Under the pieces are notes generated by a model. It did no database searches and was not told the origin of the DNA. It worked only from the letters and a program-made list of their open reading frames with translations. Shown piece after piece: positions 1-11,578 of a DNA stretch of 64,000 nucleotides. Position 1 is the stretch's first letter; each line of letters opens with the position of its first letter. This stretch comes from Leptodontidium sp. MPI-SDFR-AT-0119 (taxonomy: Eukaryota; Ascomycota; Leotiomycetes; Helotiales; Leptodontidiaceae). Location: NCBI GenBank assembly GCA_020726505.1, contig JAHLEZ010000036.1:186001-250000 (forward strand). Direction: 5' to 3'. A program made the position numbers and the translations under genes.

Positions 1-336
1 ATTTTGAAGAATATTAAACTAGGGAGCAAAAGCAGAGGGGCAGCTTGAGCAATCTATATACATGAGAAGGCAGGAGCTAGTCCTGGAAAGGATAGCTTGC
101 CCCTTGGCAAGGAGGTCCCAGGACCTTCCAAACTTGAGGTGCAAAGCAAGTAGGTGCAAAAAGTTGTCATTGAGTTTCTGCGGGCTGGAATATTTGTACC
201 TCCAAAGCCTCCTGAAGAAGAGAAAGAATGCTTAAAAGAAAGTAAAAAGGCTATCGCGCAAGTCCGACAAGAGCAAATGAAATACCAAGACAGAAACATC
301 TCATATCTCCTCCTCTTCTATGCACCTTCTCCTCCT
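1..336. other. left edge, no supported gene
   Basis: An open stretch on the plus strand (about 154-402) reads as a charged, Lys/Glu-rich peptide, but it overlaps the 3' end of the convincing minus-strand gene and has a TAG just upstream in the same frame. It could be the end of a gene lying outside the window or a relic. I cannot support a gene here. Confidence 0.4.
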
Positions 337-1155
337 CTATGCGTTAGCAAGATCAAGCTTGAGAGCAGCAAAGGGGACGCCCTTCCACAGAATATGCAGT
401 AGACCTCCAATAGCCCCGGTCCCGGTATAGCCCTTCGCTTTGCTCGGCCGATAGTAATCGAGATCATCAGTGCACCCAGTTTCCTTGGTAGCCAGCACCT
501 TGAGGCCCTGAACACAGGCACCCTGCACCCCCTTCGCGACCTCTTTCACCGTCTCGAAGGCCATGCCGGCAGGAGTATAGACTTTCAGCACGAACGTCGC
601 CACAACCTTCACCCCGTCCTTGAGCTGGTGGCCCTGCTTGTCGTGGCCGTTAGTGAAGAGGTTCACAAACTGGCCCACGCCGCCGTCTTTCGAGAGGCCT
701 TTCTCGTTGATCTCCGTGACGAGGATGGTGCAGAAGTCGACCGCCTTGTCGCGGATTTCGGTCACCCAGATGAAGTTGTCGTTGACCTTGTCGCTGTCGC
801 ACCACGGGGAGGCGTCGATGTTGAGCACATCGTCGTCGTCATTGCCTCGGATGGTGAGATCAGTGTTGCTGGTGCCGACGGCGACGACGGGAGCGGGAGA
901 TGTTTGCAAGTCGGGCTCGGCGGCGGCCGAACGCTTGCCTCTTCCGCCGGTTTGGATCCGTGCGAAGCATTCACCGACCTTCTCGGCCGTGGGTTTCACA
1001 TCGCCGAATGGGAACGCGGGGACTGCCTCTTGGATGCATTTAGCATAGACCGAGTATTGAGGGTTGATATCTCGCTCCACGAGTGGTGAAGTAGAGGCTA
1101 GGCTCGCGAGAGCAGAAATGGCAGTCAGCGCTAGAAGTGCTGATTTGATATTCAT
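337..1155 (-). CDS. secreted protein of unknown function
   Basis: Intronless, 272 residues from the ATG at 1155. I chose that internal Met because it opens directly onto a classical signal peptide (MNIKSALLALTAISALASLA). The longer open frame to 1299 would bury the signal behind 48 polar residues. A TATATAA lies about 150 nt upstream of the chosen start. The mature part begins near a VERD sequence, and a GRGKR dibasic site near residue 75 is a candidate Kex2 cleavage point. A short run of Asp follows, then a region with scattered Cys (WCDSD, DFC, GAC, GC). I do not recognise the family. Secretion is inferred from the signal peptide; an effector or cell-wall role is possible but not shown by the sequence. 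Confidence 0.7.
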   Translation of the reverse strand: MNIKSALLALTAISALASLASTSPLVERDINPQYSVYAKCIQEAVPAFPFGDVKPTAEKVGECFARIQTGGRGKRSAAAEPDLQTSPAPVVAVGTSNTDLTIRGNDDDDVLNIDASPWCDSDKVNDNFIWVTEIRDKAVDFCTILVTEINEKGLSKDGGVGQFVNLFTNGHDKQGHQLKDGVKVVATFVLKVYTPAGMAFETVKEVAKGVQGACVQGLKVLATKETGCTDDLDYYRPSKAKGYTGTGAIGGLLHILWKGVPFAALKLDLANA

Positions 1156-2434
1156 GTTTGCTTTGGTTTCTGTTTTCGATTTGGGTGTGTATGAGGAATA
1201 GATGCTGTTTCTGAGGTTCTTGAGGGCCGGACTGAGGGCAGTGGATGATGTGGAAGATGTTCGAACCGCTGAGTGATTGATCAGAATGTCGACTGTCACC
1301 GTCCATTATATACTGCTCTTCACATTGTAAGTCCAGTTGTTGCTCCAGAGAACAGGTTTCATAATTGGAGTTATTTCTATTCTGAGTACGCATCCCAACT
1401 TCAGGGATGCTGAGACGTTGTCAAAAATAGAGATATCAGAATTGATGGGAGTGTGGGTTGGGAGTTGTCACACGAATTCCCAATTGGAATTGACGTTTTC
1501 GGTTGGTGATCTGGAGTCGATGGCCGCAAATAGGGGTGATAGTACTCGGCATTGGAAGTTTCGGTTGGTATTGGTTTTCACGTTGATCCTTCCCGGCCCC
1601 TGTGTTCTTGGCTCGAGTCCTCAGTTCAGTTGTTCTTGATTTGAAATTCTAGTTGGAGTCATGAGGTGTCCTTTTTCTCGTTGTCTTCAGCCCTTGTTCC
1701 TAGCTTGTTATTGGTCTTAGTTTAGAAATCTGTGTGGGTACTCGACCTGTTATCTCCTGTTTGCACTTGGTGTTGGGCTTCTTGGCTATTCTTAGTTCTC
1801 AATTTGTTGCCCTAAGTTATCGTCCCCATTGTTATCCCGGTTGGAAATCCTTTGTTGCATGCCTGATGCCTCAACTCATTGCCCTCATCAAGAATCCTTA
1901 CTTTCAAGGTTTGGCTAGAATCGTGTGCGGGATTGGGAAACGTGTTGCGTAGTTTAAAAATGATATCAGGTAAATTGTGCGTATTTAGATATATTAAACA
2001 GTGGTCATTCCGTGGCGCTTCTTTGCTTTAAAAATAGAATAACGTAAGATCCTTCCAACTTGTGCTATACTTGAATCGGGTTGTTCGGTAGCAATTCAGA
2101 GTTTCTTTTCTTTGGATGGATCAGATAGTTGGAGTCTCATCCAACCAACCGAATAATAGCCACCCCGAGCCTCTGGCCTGGCGGAAGTTGGACTGTTGGA
2201 AATGTTTTAGTATTGTCATTCCGTAGGGCAAGCCTTTTTGACACAAAGCTGAGCAATCCAAGTCCGGGACGAGTTTGTTCTATAAGAGAAAGTTTTGAAT
2301 TTTGTGTAGGCATTGTGTAAAGTTGAGTTGACAATAAATTTTGGGACAGCAAAAATGTCAAATGCACAGCCCCCAGCTATTTGCGCCCTCCACAAATTTA
2401 CATCTGAGAAATCAACCCTCCTGCCCTCGTAAGG
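1156..2434. other. intergenic, no supported gene
   Basis: About 1.3 kb with only short unsupported open frames. It holds the promoter of the minus-strand secreted gene (TATA at 1306-1312) and the 3' side of the ankyrin gene. No RNA gene or repeat was recognised. Confidence 0.5.
1306..1312 (-). promoter_or_regulatory. TATA box for the secreted protein
   Basis: TATATAA on the minus strand, about 150 nt before the chosen ATG at 1155, a normal distance if the 5' leader is about 100-120 nt. Confidence 0.45.
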
Positions 2435-3513
2435 TTAATTATAGCTCACCAATTTTCCTACTGCTTCGTCCTGCTGATACATCTGTTGCCTCAGTAGTGC
2501 TGACGCCCGTTCTCTCTCCTCCTGGAGGTTGCGGAGTACCCCCCCTTGGTTTTCGTTATCCCTGTCCTCACGAAGCCAAGTATCTCCGATACGTTTCAAC
2601 TCTTCCTCCATCTTCTCCTCATCTTGGAGGGTAGGATTTTCGAGTGGTGCCAGTATCCTGATTGACCCTACGTGTCGATATCTTTTAGCTTTCTCAAGCG
2701 GTGTGAATCCCTTGACGTCTTTGAGCGTCCAATCAGCTCCACGAGCAAGCAATAACTCCAATCTTCTCACATCTCTGCTTTTCACGGCATGATGCAATGC
2801 TGTCCCAAGAAAACGGTTTATATAAGCATTCGAGGGCGTTTGGACTTTCTGCACATGGTTGACGTCTACCCCGACATCCAGGAGATACTCCATCATCTCA
2901 AGTGGCTTTGCAGCCTCATCGTCATTCGATGTCACCCAGGAGAGAACATCTGTGTCCTTGAGATTCGCTCCGTGCTTGATGAGAGACTTCACTATGTGGA
3001 GATGCCCGTGACAGGCGGCTAGAACCAAGGGAGCGCTTATATAATCCTTTTGGCGGTTTGGGTCTGCTCCATGGATAAGCAGCCAGTCAACAAGTATCTC
3101 ATCGCCTTGTGCGACAGCTTGGCTAGAAAAACATGTCAGCAACCACATGTGTTTTTTAAATGCGGCGCTTTTTCTGCATACCGAAGGACCGAGTGCTTGG
3201 AATTTGAATTGACCTCCCACCCACGAGCCAAAAACAACTCCAAAACGGGAATGGGAGCCTCTCCGTGAATCGCATCCCGGACAAGATCATCTTTGATCGG
3301 GTTTTGTTTTGGCAAAAGGTCTTGGATCAGAGCAACATAGCCCTTTTCGGCCACTCTATGGAGTAGTAATTCACGCACAGGAGTTTTGCCGTGGTTGTAT
3401 CTTGGGTCGGGTCTCCATTTGCGGAGAAGCCAACGCGCTTGCCAGTGCCGGCCACCTCTGCAGGCTTCGTCGGCGGCGCGAAGTACTTCGTCGCTTTCGT
3501 TGAGAGTAGACAT
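2435..3513 (-). CDS. ankyrin-repeat protein
   Basis: Two exons, 3513-3182 and 3122-2435, joined by a 59-nt phase-2 intron (donor GTATGC, CTGAC branch, TTTTTCTAG acceptor). The product is 339 residues. The splice restores a continuous repeat region: without it the first exon ends at a stop about 15 codons after the donor. Ankyrin units are visible as LVDWLLIHGADPN, LVLAACHGHLHIVKSLIKHG, MMEYLLDVGVDVN, ALHHAVKSRDVRRLELLLAR and TPLEKAKRYRHVGSIRIL. The C-terminal 60 residues are charged and coiled-coil-like (EEKMEEELKRIGD, NLQEERERASALLRQQM). No signal peptide or catalytic domain is present, so it is probably an intracellular protein-protein interaction module. The partner is unknown. Confidence 0.85.
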
Positions 3514-4694
3514 TTCGTCTGAATTGGCAGAAGATCAAAAGTACGATCGAGGGTTGAAAGTAGGTACGGAAGAGCAACAGAGCAAGTAAGGCAACAGGTA
3601 TTGGGACTTGACCTCGGGAAGCAGTTCAGGGAGACTTAAGACCTGCGTATAATATAAATGAGAAGTGAAATAATTCAATTTATCAAGCAGAAAGTCGTCA
3701 AGACTGATGGTGGAGTAGGACCCGAGTTTTTCTTCTGGTAGATGACAAAATACTGCTTTTCTGCAATGCAAGATTGTAATCGCCAAGGCCAGTCAGTCAC
3801 GCTACCAAGGCAACCATTCCGAGTACGTACGTATGCGCATCTCGGTAGACTTTTCCAACATTTTCAAAAAAACAAAACCAACCAACCTCCAATCACAAAA
3901 AACCACATACAGCCAAAAATCACCACAAAAAAACAACACAAAAAAATTCCAACGAAGAGTAACTCTGACAAGGACTCTGACTAATGGCTGTCTAACTTGA
4001 ATGTTGGTATCTTTTGCCACGTCCCTGAATCAGCTCAGTTCCTCAGCCACGCATCGATTCTTGATATATGGCCTGAGGGACTGGGGGGATACCTAAACCC
4101 CTGCTGACCGATGTTATAAGAATGCGGCAAAGATGGCAATGATTTCAATTTCTGTACAACCGGCACCAAAAGATAGCACATAGTTCTTATCTTGGCCTCT
4201 TGGTTGAAAGCGTTAGATTCAGTCGTCAATGGGTTCTATTTACATCGTTCCAAATATAGACAATGCCGCGAGGTCCAACGCAACACTTTGAAAACATATC
4301 TATTCGTAATTACTTACTATATAAATAGTTCGTTGATTGGCTAAAACTGTAGGATCATAGTTCTCCTTCGGAATTCTGAATCTGAAGTTGGAAGGATCGT
4401 TCTAGTGTTGGGGAAATAAATATAGAATGCGAAGGGAAATGATCTCTCAGTTCAAAAATCTATTTTCAGCATCTGTTCAGCTCAGAACGAGACACCGGTC
4501 AATCTTTCACATCCGTTGACTGGTGTCCAGTTGGCAAAAGGACTATATAAGTCTCGCGGGTTCTCTGTTCTAAGTAAGATCTTAATTATCCGCATCATCT
4601 ATCACCAAGCAACTTCATCTTAAGGCAAGCCTCACTCCTTGTTCAATACTCTCCCATCAAGAACCATACCAAACTCGCCAAACTTCTCGACAAG
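3514..4694. other. intergenic between divergent genes
   Basis: Shared 5' region of the ankyrin gene (-) and the secreted protein (+). It contains a purine-poor, CA-rich tract around 3870-3950 and a TATATAA at 4544-4550. No gene is supported. Confidence 0.5.
4544..4550 (+). promoter_or_regulatory. TATA box
   Basis: TATATAA about 145 nt before the ATG at 4695, followed by a pyrimidine-rich leader. This is the expected arrangement for a strongly expressed secreted-protein gene. Confidence 0.5.
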
Positions 4695-5575
4695 ATGTAT
4701 CTTCGTCCCTCTTCCAGGATAATCAGTCTCATCCTCCTCATTTCCTTATGGCTGCTAGCGACCGAAGTCGCTTCTTCATGTCTCGGGTATGTAGAAGCGT
4801 GAACTATTTATAAAGTTTGCGACAACTAAGATCTCATAGCAACACCGCTTCCCTCAAACAACGCAAGGATGCCAATGGTCTCCCTGAACCGTCAAATAGA
4901 AAAACCAACGGCGCCAGGCAGCTGATTCCCCGAGTGGAAACAACCACCCCCCTTGTTGCCGCTCAACTCATCGACATATATAACATGGTTCCAAGGGAGA
5001 ATCAAGTGGATACCGACCAATTCAGGACTTATGCCCTGGACGGTCGTCACTCTGAGACATTCTCTGCCACATTCTGCTGGGGCTGTGCTATTGTTGTTAT
5101 AGCTGCAAGGGACCGAGTTCTCATTGCCCATATAGCGGAGGAGACAGATAGTGGCGAAACGTTTGACACAGACAGCAATTACAACGCGCATGCTGCTCAA
5201 CCGATTACAGAACTGATCAACGCCAATCGCGCGTCCCTCGGCACCAATCCCGCCGTTATGGTTTTTGCGAGGGCACGAGGTATGAGGGATGCTGCACACT
5301 GGTACAATCAAGGCCGTCTCGACAATCTGGTCCAAACAGTCGCATTGAGGCTGGGCATACCGGTCAATTACGTCGTACAAGAGGCATATACGACGCAGGG
5401 ACCTTGGGAAGATAGCCCGGACAGTATCACCGGCAAGGTAACGGTCGTCTGGACAGTCCCTGGTCGGACTTCAAGCGACAGGCGTGCGGAGCTGCAAATA
5501 TACGCCGAAGACAGGAGAATTTTCAGATCATCATATCTGTGTGATGATAGTCGTAAACGGTGCACAATTTCATGA
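4695..5575 (+). CDS. secreted protein with GC...AH(x)E motif, CNF/CheD-like fold suspected
   Basis: Two exons, 4695-4786 and 4840-5575. The 53-nt phase-2 intron has donor GTATGT and acceptor CATAG. The product is 275 residues. The first exon encodes a signal peptide (about 28 residues, hydrophobic ISLILLISLWLLA), so the protein should be exported. The central segment around residues 105-135 has a Cys in WGCAIVVIAA (Cys113) and a His in LIAHIAEE (His128), set on what look like consecutive beta strands. This GC...(15)...AH(x)E pattern resembles fungal secreted proteins with a deamidase-like (CheD/CNF-type) Cys-His arrangement. That is pattern memory, not a verified match, and the activity is unproven. 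The C-terminus has a Cys pair (YLCDDSRKRC). Gene structure is secure; function is not. Confidence 0.75.
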
Positions 5576-6399
5576 AGGGGGATGGATATTACGACCTGGG
5601 GGACGAATGTCATCCGAAGAAGATCCACGGCTTGCGGGTGCTTTTTCATTTGCTTAGGAGTTGCATGTTTGAGCCAATTTGATTTTGAACTATATAGCTC
5701 TTTATGTTTGTTATTTGTTAGTGGCCAGGACAATGCTGTTCGTAGTTCTTGTTTTGCTTGTTTTTGCCAACAATCTTTACCACAGAGAATTCAACCTTAC
5801 TATTGTAGTTGTCAAATGATGGGATCTAGTTTAGACGCTACCTTGAATGATACATGTTTTTTAACTTTTTCTTTGCTTATGGTTCTCATTAATCGAGAGT
5901 TTATAGTAAGTATCGTGGGCATAAGTATGTACAATAAGTAATCAAGCGATTTTAAAGCCATAAAGTCTTTATAAAGCCAGCACAGGGACTTCATCAAGTT
6001 AATTAGAAAGTGGGTTAGAAACAATGAGGACAGTCTTGGACATAAACCATTTGCTTACCTTGATGGGCATTCGGCGACTCGAATCACTTATGACATTGAG
6101 ATCCAAAAGGGCCAAGAGATGAAGATTGTGGGTATTCCAAGTGGAATTGAATTAGCTCCTTTGGATTGTGTTTCAATTGTTCCTTGTAAACATATAAATT
6201 AAAGTTGTTTCGAAGTTTAATACGTAACGAATTAATTCTATTGTTACGGACCCCCGCCCACGGGACCGGGAGAGTGTAATACTAGGTAACGACCTCAGGC
6301 TCAGAAAGGTGATTAGCCTAGGATGGTACTGCTTGGATACCTTGATACTTAGGACTCTATTACTAGTCATAAGATTTAGTCTAGAGTGCTACTCTACCG
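5576..6399. other. intergenic with an orphan open segment
   Basis: AT-rich 3' flank. Within it, 5974-6201 (+) is open for about 75 codons without an ATG and ends at TAA. It reads as a plausible protein piece (GHKPFAYLDGHSATRITYD, MKIVGIPSGIELAPLD). No splice partner was found, so it may be a relic exon. Nothing else is supported. Confidence 0.3.
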
Positions 6400-8949
6400 C
6401 TAAGTATTCCTCAATATATCAGCTGCGAGTTTCTCAGCAAGCATGTCTAAGCACAAATTAGTCTCTTTTCCAACAAGTTGTTAATATAAAAGCGAGAGGC
6501 TTTCTAATTGGAGCTTTCCGACCGCGGAAGGTGAGAGAAACAAAGGGAGAAAATGAAGTGACTATTAAACGTTGGGTGGCACTCACAAACAGTTGACATC
6601 GGTTGACCTGGAGGAAGCAAGGGGAAAATACTCGAATCCACGACTCTCAAACGAGAGATACCTCCGCGCACAATCCCATGCGTATCGACCACGGCATATG
6701 GGTCTGTAGAGTTTCCCATTCTGCCTAATTTCCAGTGATTCACGAGTTAGTGACCATATCCCCGTTTAGAAAGAACGTAAACTTTAGTTTAGATGGTATT
6801 CATAACTCACACGAAGAAACTGCATGATGACTCGGGCCAGCACTCGCCTGAGCATAAGCCAAGATCTGAGCGTCGGTTTGCACCGTAATGCCAGGTGCAA
6901 TTTCAGGTCCTGATACCACGCCCATGCTTGTGGCAATTTGTCGACATCGTTTGAAACCTTGAATGATAAGCTCCTGATCTGTCTTATATTGGAGCCATCC
7001 TACGTTGACGATTGGGTTGTCTGTTGTGTCGGTGGAGTTGATGGTGACATTGCCTCGAGACGAGATTTTCAGAGGCAAAGCCCCAATGGAAATGTAGTCG
7101 CCAGGAGTATTTGTCACTAGATCAACACCGCTGAGGATGTATTGCACATCTGGCCAGTCCTGGGGATATGCATTAAGAGCATTTCGTGCTGCGATGCTCA
7201 TGTTGGCCACAGCAGAGTTCGGGAGGTGTTCCCACGCTGTTGTGCAGAGTTAGCATAGATATCGAGATCAAGACTTTCATCTGGGGCTTTGTGGTACCTA
7301 AATAATTGCTGTCGAAGGTTGTCAGAGGCCACGATTGATTGATGAGGAAGGACTGTTGAGCTTGTGAGGCATAAGTTGCATTGCTGGAAAGTTGATGCTG
7401 GGTAGTCACATTGACTGGGTACGCCGCGCCCATGCCTGGATGATCCTGAAAAACTCTCAGTCCTCACTTTCAGATACTTCATGATGGCACAGCTGTGTTT
7501 ATGAAACAAGAGAAGGGTGTAAGGTAGTCATGAGAGCCATATCATTTATTCATCTCCCTTGCAGAACCTGTCCGAAACATATTTCAGAGCTTTGACAGAC
7601 AACTAAGAACTTACCCATGTGTTCTGACCAACTCCTGGAAGATTGACAATGACAGGGATATTGAGACTTTTGAGTGTATCTTGTGTACCGATGCCAGACA
7701 CCATGAGCAGCTGAGGAGAACGGAACTGGATATCCATTAACAGAGATTCTTTGGGAGCTCTATTGCGACTTACGGAGCCAGCAGCAAGAATGACCTCTTT
7801 TCTTGCTGAAAGAGTGTACACGGCTCCTGCAGTGTCGACTGTGACACCAGTTGCAACGGTTCCAGTAAACAGTATGCGTTTGGCCAAGGTCCTCACGTAA
7901 ATCTGAAGTGAAGTACTCAAAATAACCGCTTGCCCAAATGATGTCTCAGAAGAATCTCGAATCTGGGCATCTGGATGGAGAGTTGCAGGGTATTGAGCAA
8001 AGCCGAGCAGGCTTCCACTCTGGATGCCTCTATTTTCAGAAAATCCTGGCTTCGGGGGAGCAAACTTAAAGAACTGCGATACTGGAGTAAAGTAATTCCA
8101 GAACGAAACATGCAGAGGTCCACCAGTAGAGGTGAATGCGGATGCATCATAGGCCAGAGGTGGACCCCACGCTTAGCGTAGTTTGGTGGCGTGAAGATGA
8201 TGCTTTTCTTGAAATAGGGCAAAAGGTTGGAGAAGGTGTAGCTTTGGTCGTCTACCATGTCTGCCCAGGCTTGGTAAGATCCTATTGTACCACTAAGCTT
8301 CTAGTCAGAAAAATGTTACAGTAATTGGAGAGTAATCCACTGACCGCTGATATGCCATTCCATTCCGACCAGACCTGGATAACAGAGTAAGTAATTAGTG
8401 CAATTAAACCACTTTGGGGACTCACGATCCTCCGAGGCATTTTCCGTGTGGATACGATATAGACCTTCCGCCGAGTTGCTTCACGAACATCAGAAGTCTC
8501 ATCTTTGGTAATTAAAACGTGGGAGCTGGGACCTACAGATTGAGGGCTTGTAGATATTTTCCAATCAATAGAAACAGGTGCCTCCGAGAAAATATTTTCA
8601 TCAGCTGGTATCTGTGAAAAGTTGCCTGCATCGGCTTCGTAGAATCCACCAGCTTCAATGACTACCACGGAAAGACTATTATCTTCCGCCAACCTTTTGG
8701 CCACGGTAAGTCCTGAGGTGCCTCCTCCAATTATCTACAGAAAATAAGTGCATTAGAAAGGTATATTGAGAGAGCAGGGGAGAGAAAAACTATCTTAATA
8801 GCACTGCATAAACTCACAACGTAATCAAAGGTTGCATTAGCACCCGGAAATCCAAAAGAGCTTCCAAGAAGCCTTTCTTGTCCATTCAAGGTCCAACATC
8901 CAAAGTAAGCAGCTGACAATTGAGCTTGAAAACAGAAGACTACGGTCAT
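6400..8949 (-). CDS. GMC oxidoreductase (AA3-type), one-base frameshift
   Basis: Ten exons by splice logic: 8949-8818, 8734-8537, 8478-8426, 8374-8345, 8292-7774, 7725-7615, 7445-7298, 7236-6811, 6724-6587, 6446-6400. The joined product would be about 600 residues, normal for the family. FAD-dependent oxidation of an alcohol or sugar is the family role. Visible signatures are YVIIGGGTSG (FAD, about 42-51), PHGKCLGGSSGRNGMAYQR (GMC signature 1), SPQLLMVSGIG (GMC signature 2), GPSHHAVSSC with the catalytic His (about 534), and DSSIFPLLPPGQPMSTVYM then LAEKLAADIL at the end. The frame slips by one base at a C4 run (plus strand 8165-8168), between TPPNYAKRG and PPLAYDASAFTS. No intron fits there, so this is a pseudogene or a homopolymer error. 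The second active-site position, usually His or Asn, is Gln (PPGQP). The N-terminus is weakly hydrophobic, so secretion is uncertain. Confidence 0.8.
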
Positions 8950-10351
8950 AGCAAAACAGATAGTCTTTGCATCTTGGGCATCATGAAAGAGTATGTCAAC
9001 GAAAGAAGAGCTCGCGTGGAAAAGAAGGGTACATTTCAATCGAACCAAAATGTCGAAACCTCGTGCGAACACCTACAATTTATTCATAGCAATTTCGCCA
9101 AAGTCTTGACTGAAAACGCCATGGCGTAGGAGTGGGCTTGATCCTCATCTGGCAGTCTTCAGTCTCCATCTCCACAAAATCACGGCGGAGGCGTGATAAT
9201 GATGCGGCGCAGAGGCTCTTGAGGGGCAACGGTTCACTTGCTATTTTCAAATAATGAAGCACTGGCCCGCGCTGTATGACGCATGCTCCTAGCCTCAGAG
9301 CCTAGGTATAGCTGACAGTAGCGGCTGAGGGACCGAAAACATAGCATCATGCTACGAGATGATTTCCGGCCTGTCTTTGTCGGGACAAGTTGTAGTTGTT
9401 GGAAAGGGCCATGCAGAAATCAAAAAGGGTTCTAGGTGCCGCAGTGGCGTATTGATTATGGACCGACTTTCCAAATCTGTAACAGTTCAGATGACAAGAT
9501 AACGTCAGCAGAGGGGTAGAGGAGTCTGGCCTATGTCTGGTCCATGTCTGCTCGACATGGGATCGTCATTGTGGACATCGTGTCAGACGGGTGGGCGTGT
9601 AGGCTCGGTACGGGCCGCTAGGCTGATTCTCTACTCGTAATTAGCCTATGCATGCAGGTCACGGTTTTGTAGCGTGTACGAGGCTCCCGTGTCACCTTCC
9701 TTCAAATGCTCAATCCCATATCGAACTTCTCTGGGGTTGCCATGCAAGCTCAAATGAAGCTGGAATGGAGTTCTTCGGTATTTCTACCTAAAATGGCTAT
9801 GTCATTTTAGAAATCAATAATAATATAATCACATGCTCAAATCTGCGAGCACGAATCACCTGCACCGCCTTGTCTCGGGTCTTTCTTTACATTATCTCCG
9901 TTACCTCCACTACCTCCTTTCTCCCCGCCAAATGGGTCTTTCACTCAGAAATGTTTGAGAATCGTTGCTTCCACCCTCCATGAATGAAGTTGTGAAGGAG
10001 AACGCATCTATAGTTCTATGCCTAATCAAAATTGAAAGTGAATGTGTAGAGGCGTTGGTCAAACGAAATCAAGCGTGCTAGTCTACTTTCAGCGAATTGT
10101 ATTGCCATCCTCCACTTCAAGTTCAAGTTCGCCCTTTGCAAACCTGCTCTCTCACAAACAAATCAAACGCCAGTTTGTTCTTTGAAGCGGAATCTTTCGG
10201 CATGTTTTTTCACCCCTAGAAATCTACGCACTGTGAGCATTTCCTCATCAAGGGAACCCTCCAAACAAACTATTTCGTCTGAGAAACAGAAGTGAGTAAC
10301 TAGCTATCGTCGCATCGTCTGCGGAAACTGCGAGCTCAAAGCATCGACATT
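8950..10351. other. intergenic between divergent genes
   Basis: 1.4 kb between the GMC gene (-) and the SDR gene (+). Only short open frames without support were seen. It is presumably the two promoters; no clear element was recognised. Confidence 0.5.
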
Positions 10352-11165
10352 ATGGCTGCGGAAATGACGAAAGTCCTCATTACTGGTATGCTGATCTACA
10401 TTCACTTTCGAGCATTCAAATGCCCATGCTGACGTGTCATGGCGATGTGTAGGTGCCAACCAAGGCATCGGCTTTGAGACTGCCAAGAACCTCCGCCGCC
10501 ATTCCTCGAAGTATCACGTAATTATCGGGAGCCGCAATCCAGCCAACGGAGAACAAGCTGTGAACTCCCTCAAGTCCTTGTCGGACATCAAAGGCACCTG
10601 TGCAGCTATCCAGCTCGACGTTACGGATGACAAGTCTGTCGATGGTGCTGCAGCCAAAGTTAGAGAAGAACACGGGCGACTTGACATCCTGGTCAACAAC
10701 GCCGGCATCTATGATCGTAACCCAAATCCACGCGATGCTCTCCGTGCCATTCTTGCCGTCAACGTTGTCGGAGTCGTCTCGGTCACTGAAGCCTTCCTCC
10801 CACTTCTACACCAGTCCCACGAGCCACGATTGATTTTCGTCAGCTCCAGCGTTAGTTCTATCAGCCAGGCAGCTGACCCGAATTCCAAGTACTATGCACC
10901 ATTGGCAAACGAGTATCGTTGCAGCAAGGCAGCTGTCAACATGCTCATGACTCAATACTGGGTCAAGCTTGGCAAAGATAGCTTCAAGGTCTTTGGTGCA
11001 GACCCGAGTTTGGTGGCTACCAACTTCGTCAATCCCGAGGTGACCAGAAAGAGAGGTGCTGTTGAGCCTGATGTCGGCGGTGAGAGAATTGCGACCGTGG
11101 TTAGAGGAGACAGAGATGCAGATGTTGGTAGGGTTTGCGGTGAATACGGCATCTCTCCCTGGTAA
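10352..11165 (+). CDS. short-chain dehydrogenase/reductase (carbonyl-reductase-like)
   Basis: Two exons, 10352-10385 and 10453-11165. The 67-nt phase-1 intron lies inside the nucleotide-binding motif and splicing yields TGANQGIG. The product is 248 residues, the usual SDR length. Classical SDR features are the TGxxxGIG cofactor loop (about 11-18), LDVTDD, NNAG (about 86-89), the catalytic Ser in FVSSSVSS, and YRCSK (Tyr-x-x-x-Lys). The end, GRVCGEYGISPW, matches intact fungal members. An Arg pair after the first strand (GSRNP) favours NADPH. No signal peptide, so cytosolic. It sits between a GMC oxidoreductase and a P450, a mix typical of tailoring genes, but both neighbours are damaged and this one is not. 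Confidence 0.88.
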
Positions 11166-11578
11166 ATTGTGATATGGGGGGACGGGAGCTTCTACCTTAG
11201 CTTGCGCCTAGTATTGTGGTCTTGAACATGGTGGAGTGTCCTGCGAGACTTTCGAGACATTCAGTGAAAATGATCATGGATTGCTTGAGAATACCACTGT
11301 GCACTTTGTCCGTCGAAGCGTAATGTAATTCCCAGGTATAGTCATCTTGATTACGGCAGAAGTCTGCAGTACGTTAGTGCGCTTTTGAACAAATGGAAAG
11401 GAAGTTCTGGTGATGATCAAAAATGGAGATTGAAGGTAGGTACAAGCCTTGGGGTCACTTCGTCCCCAATAGAGGTGAGGGGGCGGGATCCGATCTGTGG
11501 CAAATGATTGTATATTGCATGATAAGAAGTCACAGCGCTCAGTATTTCTGAGCAGCAAAACCCCTGACATCTTTGAGC
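11166..11578. other. short convergent intergenic region
   Basis: Region between the SDR stop and the P450 3' end. Nothing recognised beyond 3' flanks. Confidence 0.45.

Noticed and set aside
154..402. 82-codon plus-strand open frame at the left edge
   Set aside because: Overlaps the supported minus-strand secreted gene, has no recognisable domain, and a stop directly upstream; could be an edge fragment but cannot be supported.
620..1089. Two plus-strand open frames over the secreted gene
   Set aside because: Antisense shadows of the minus-strand coding frame; no signal peptide or domain.
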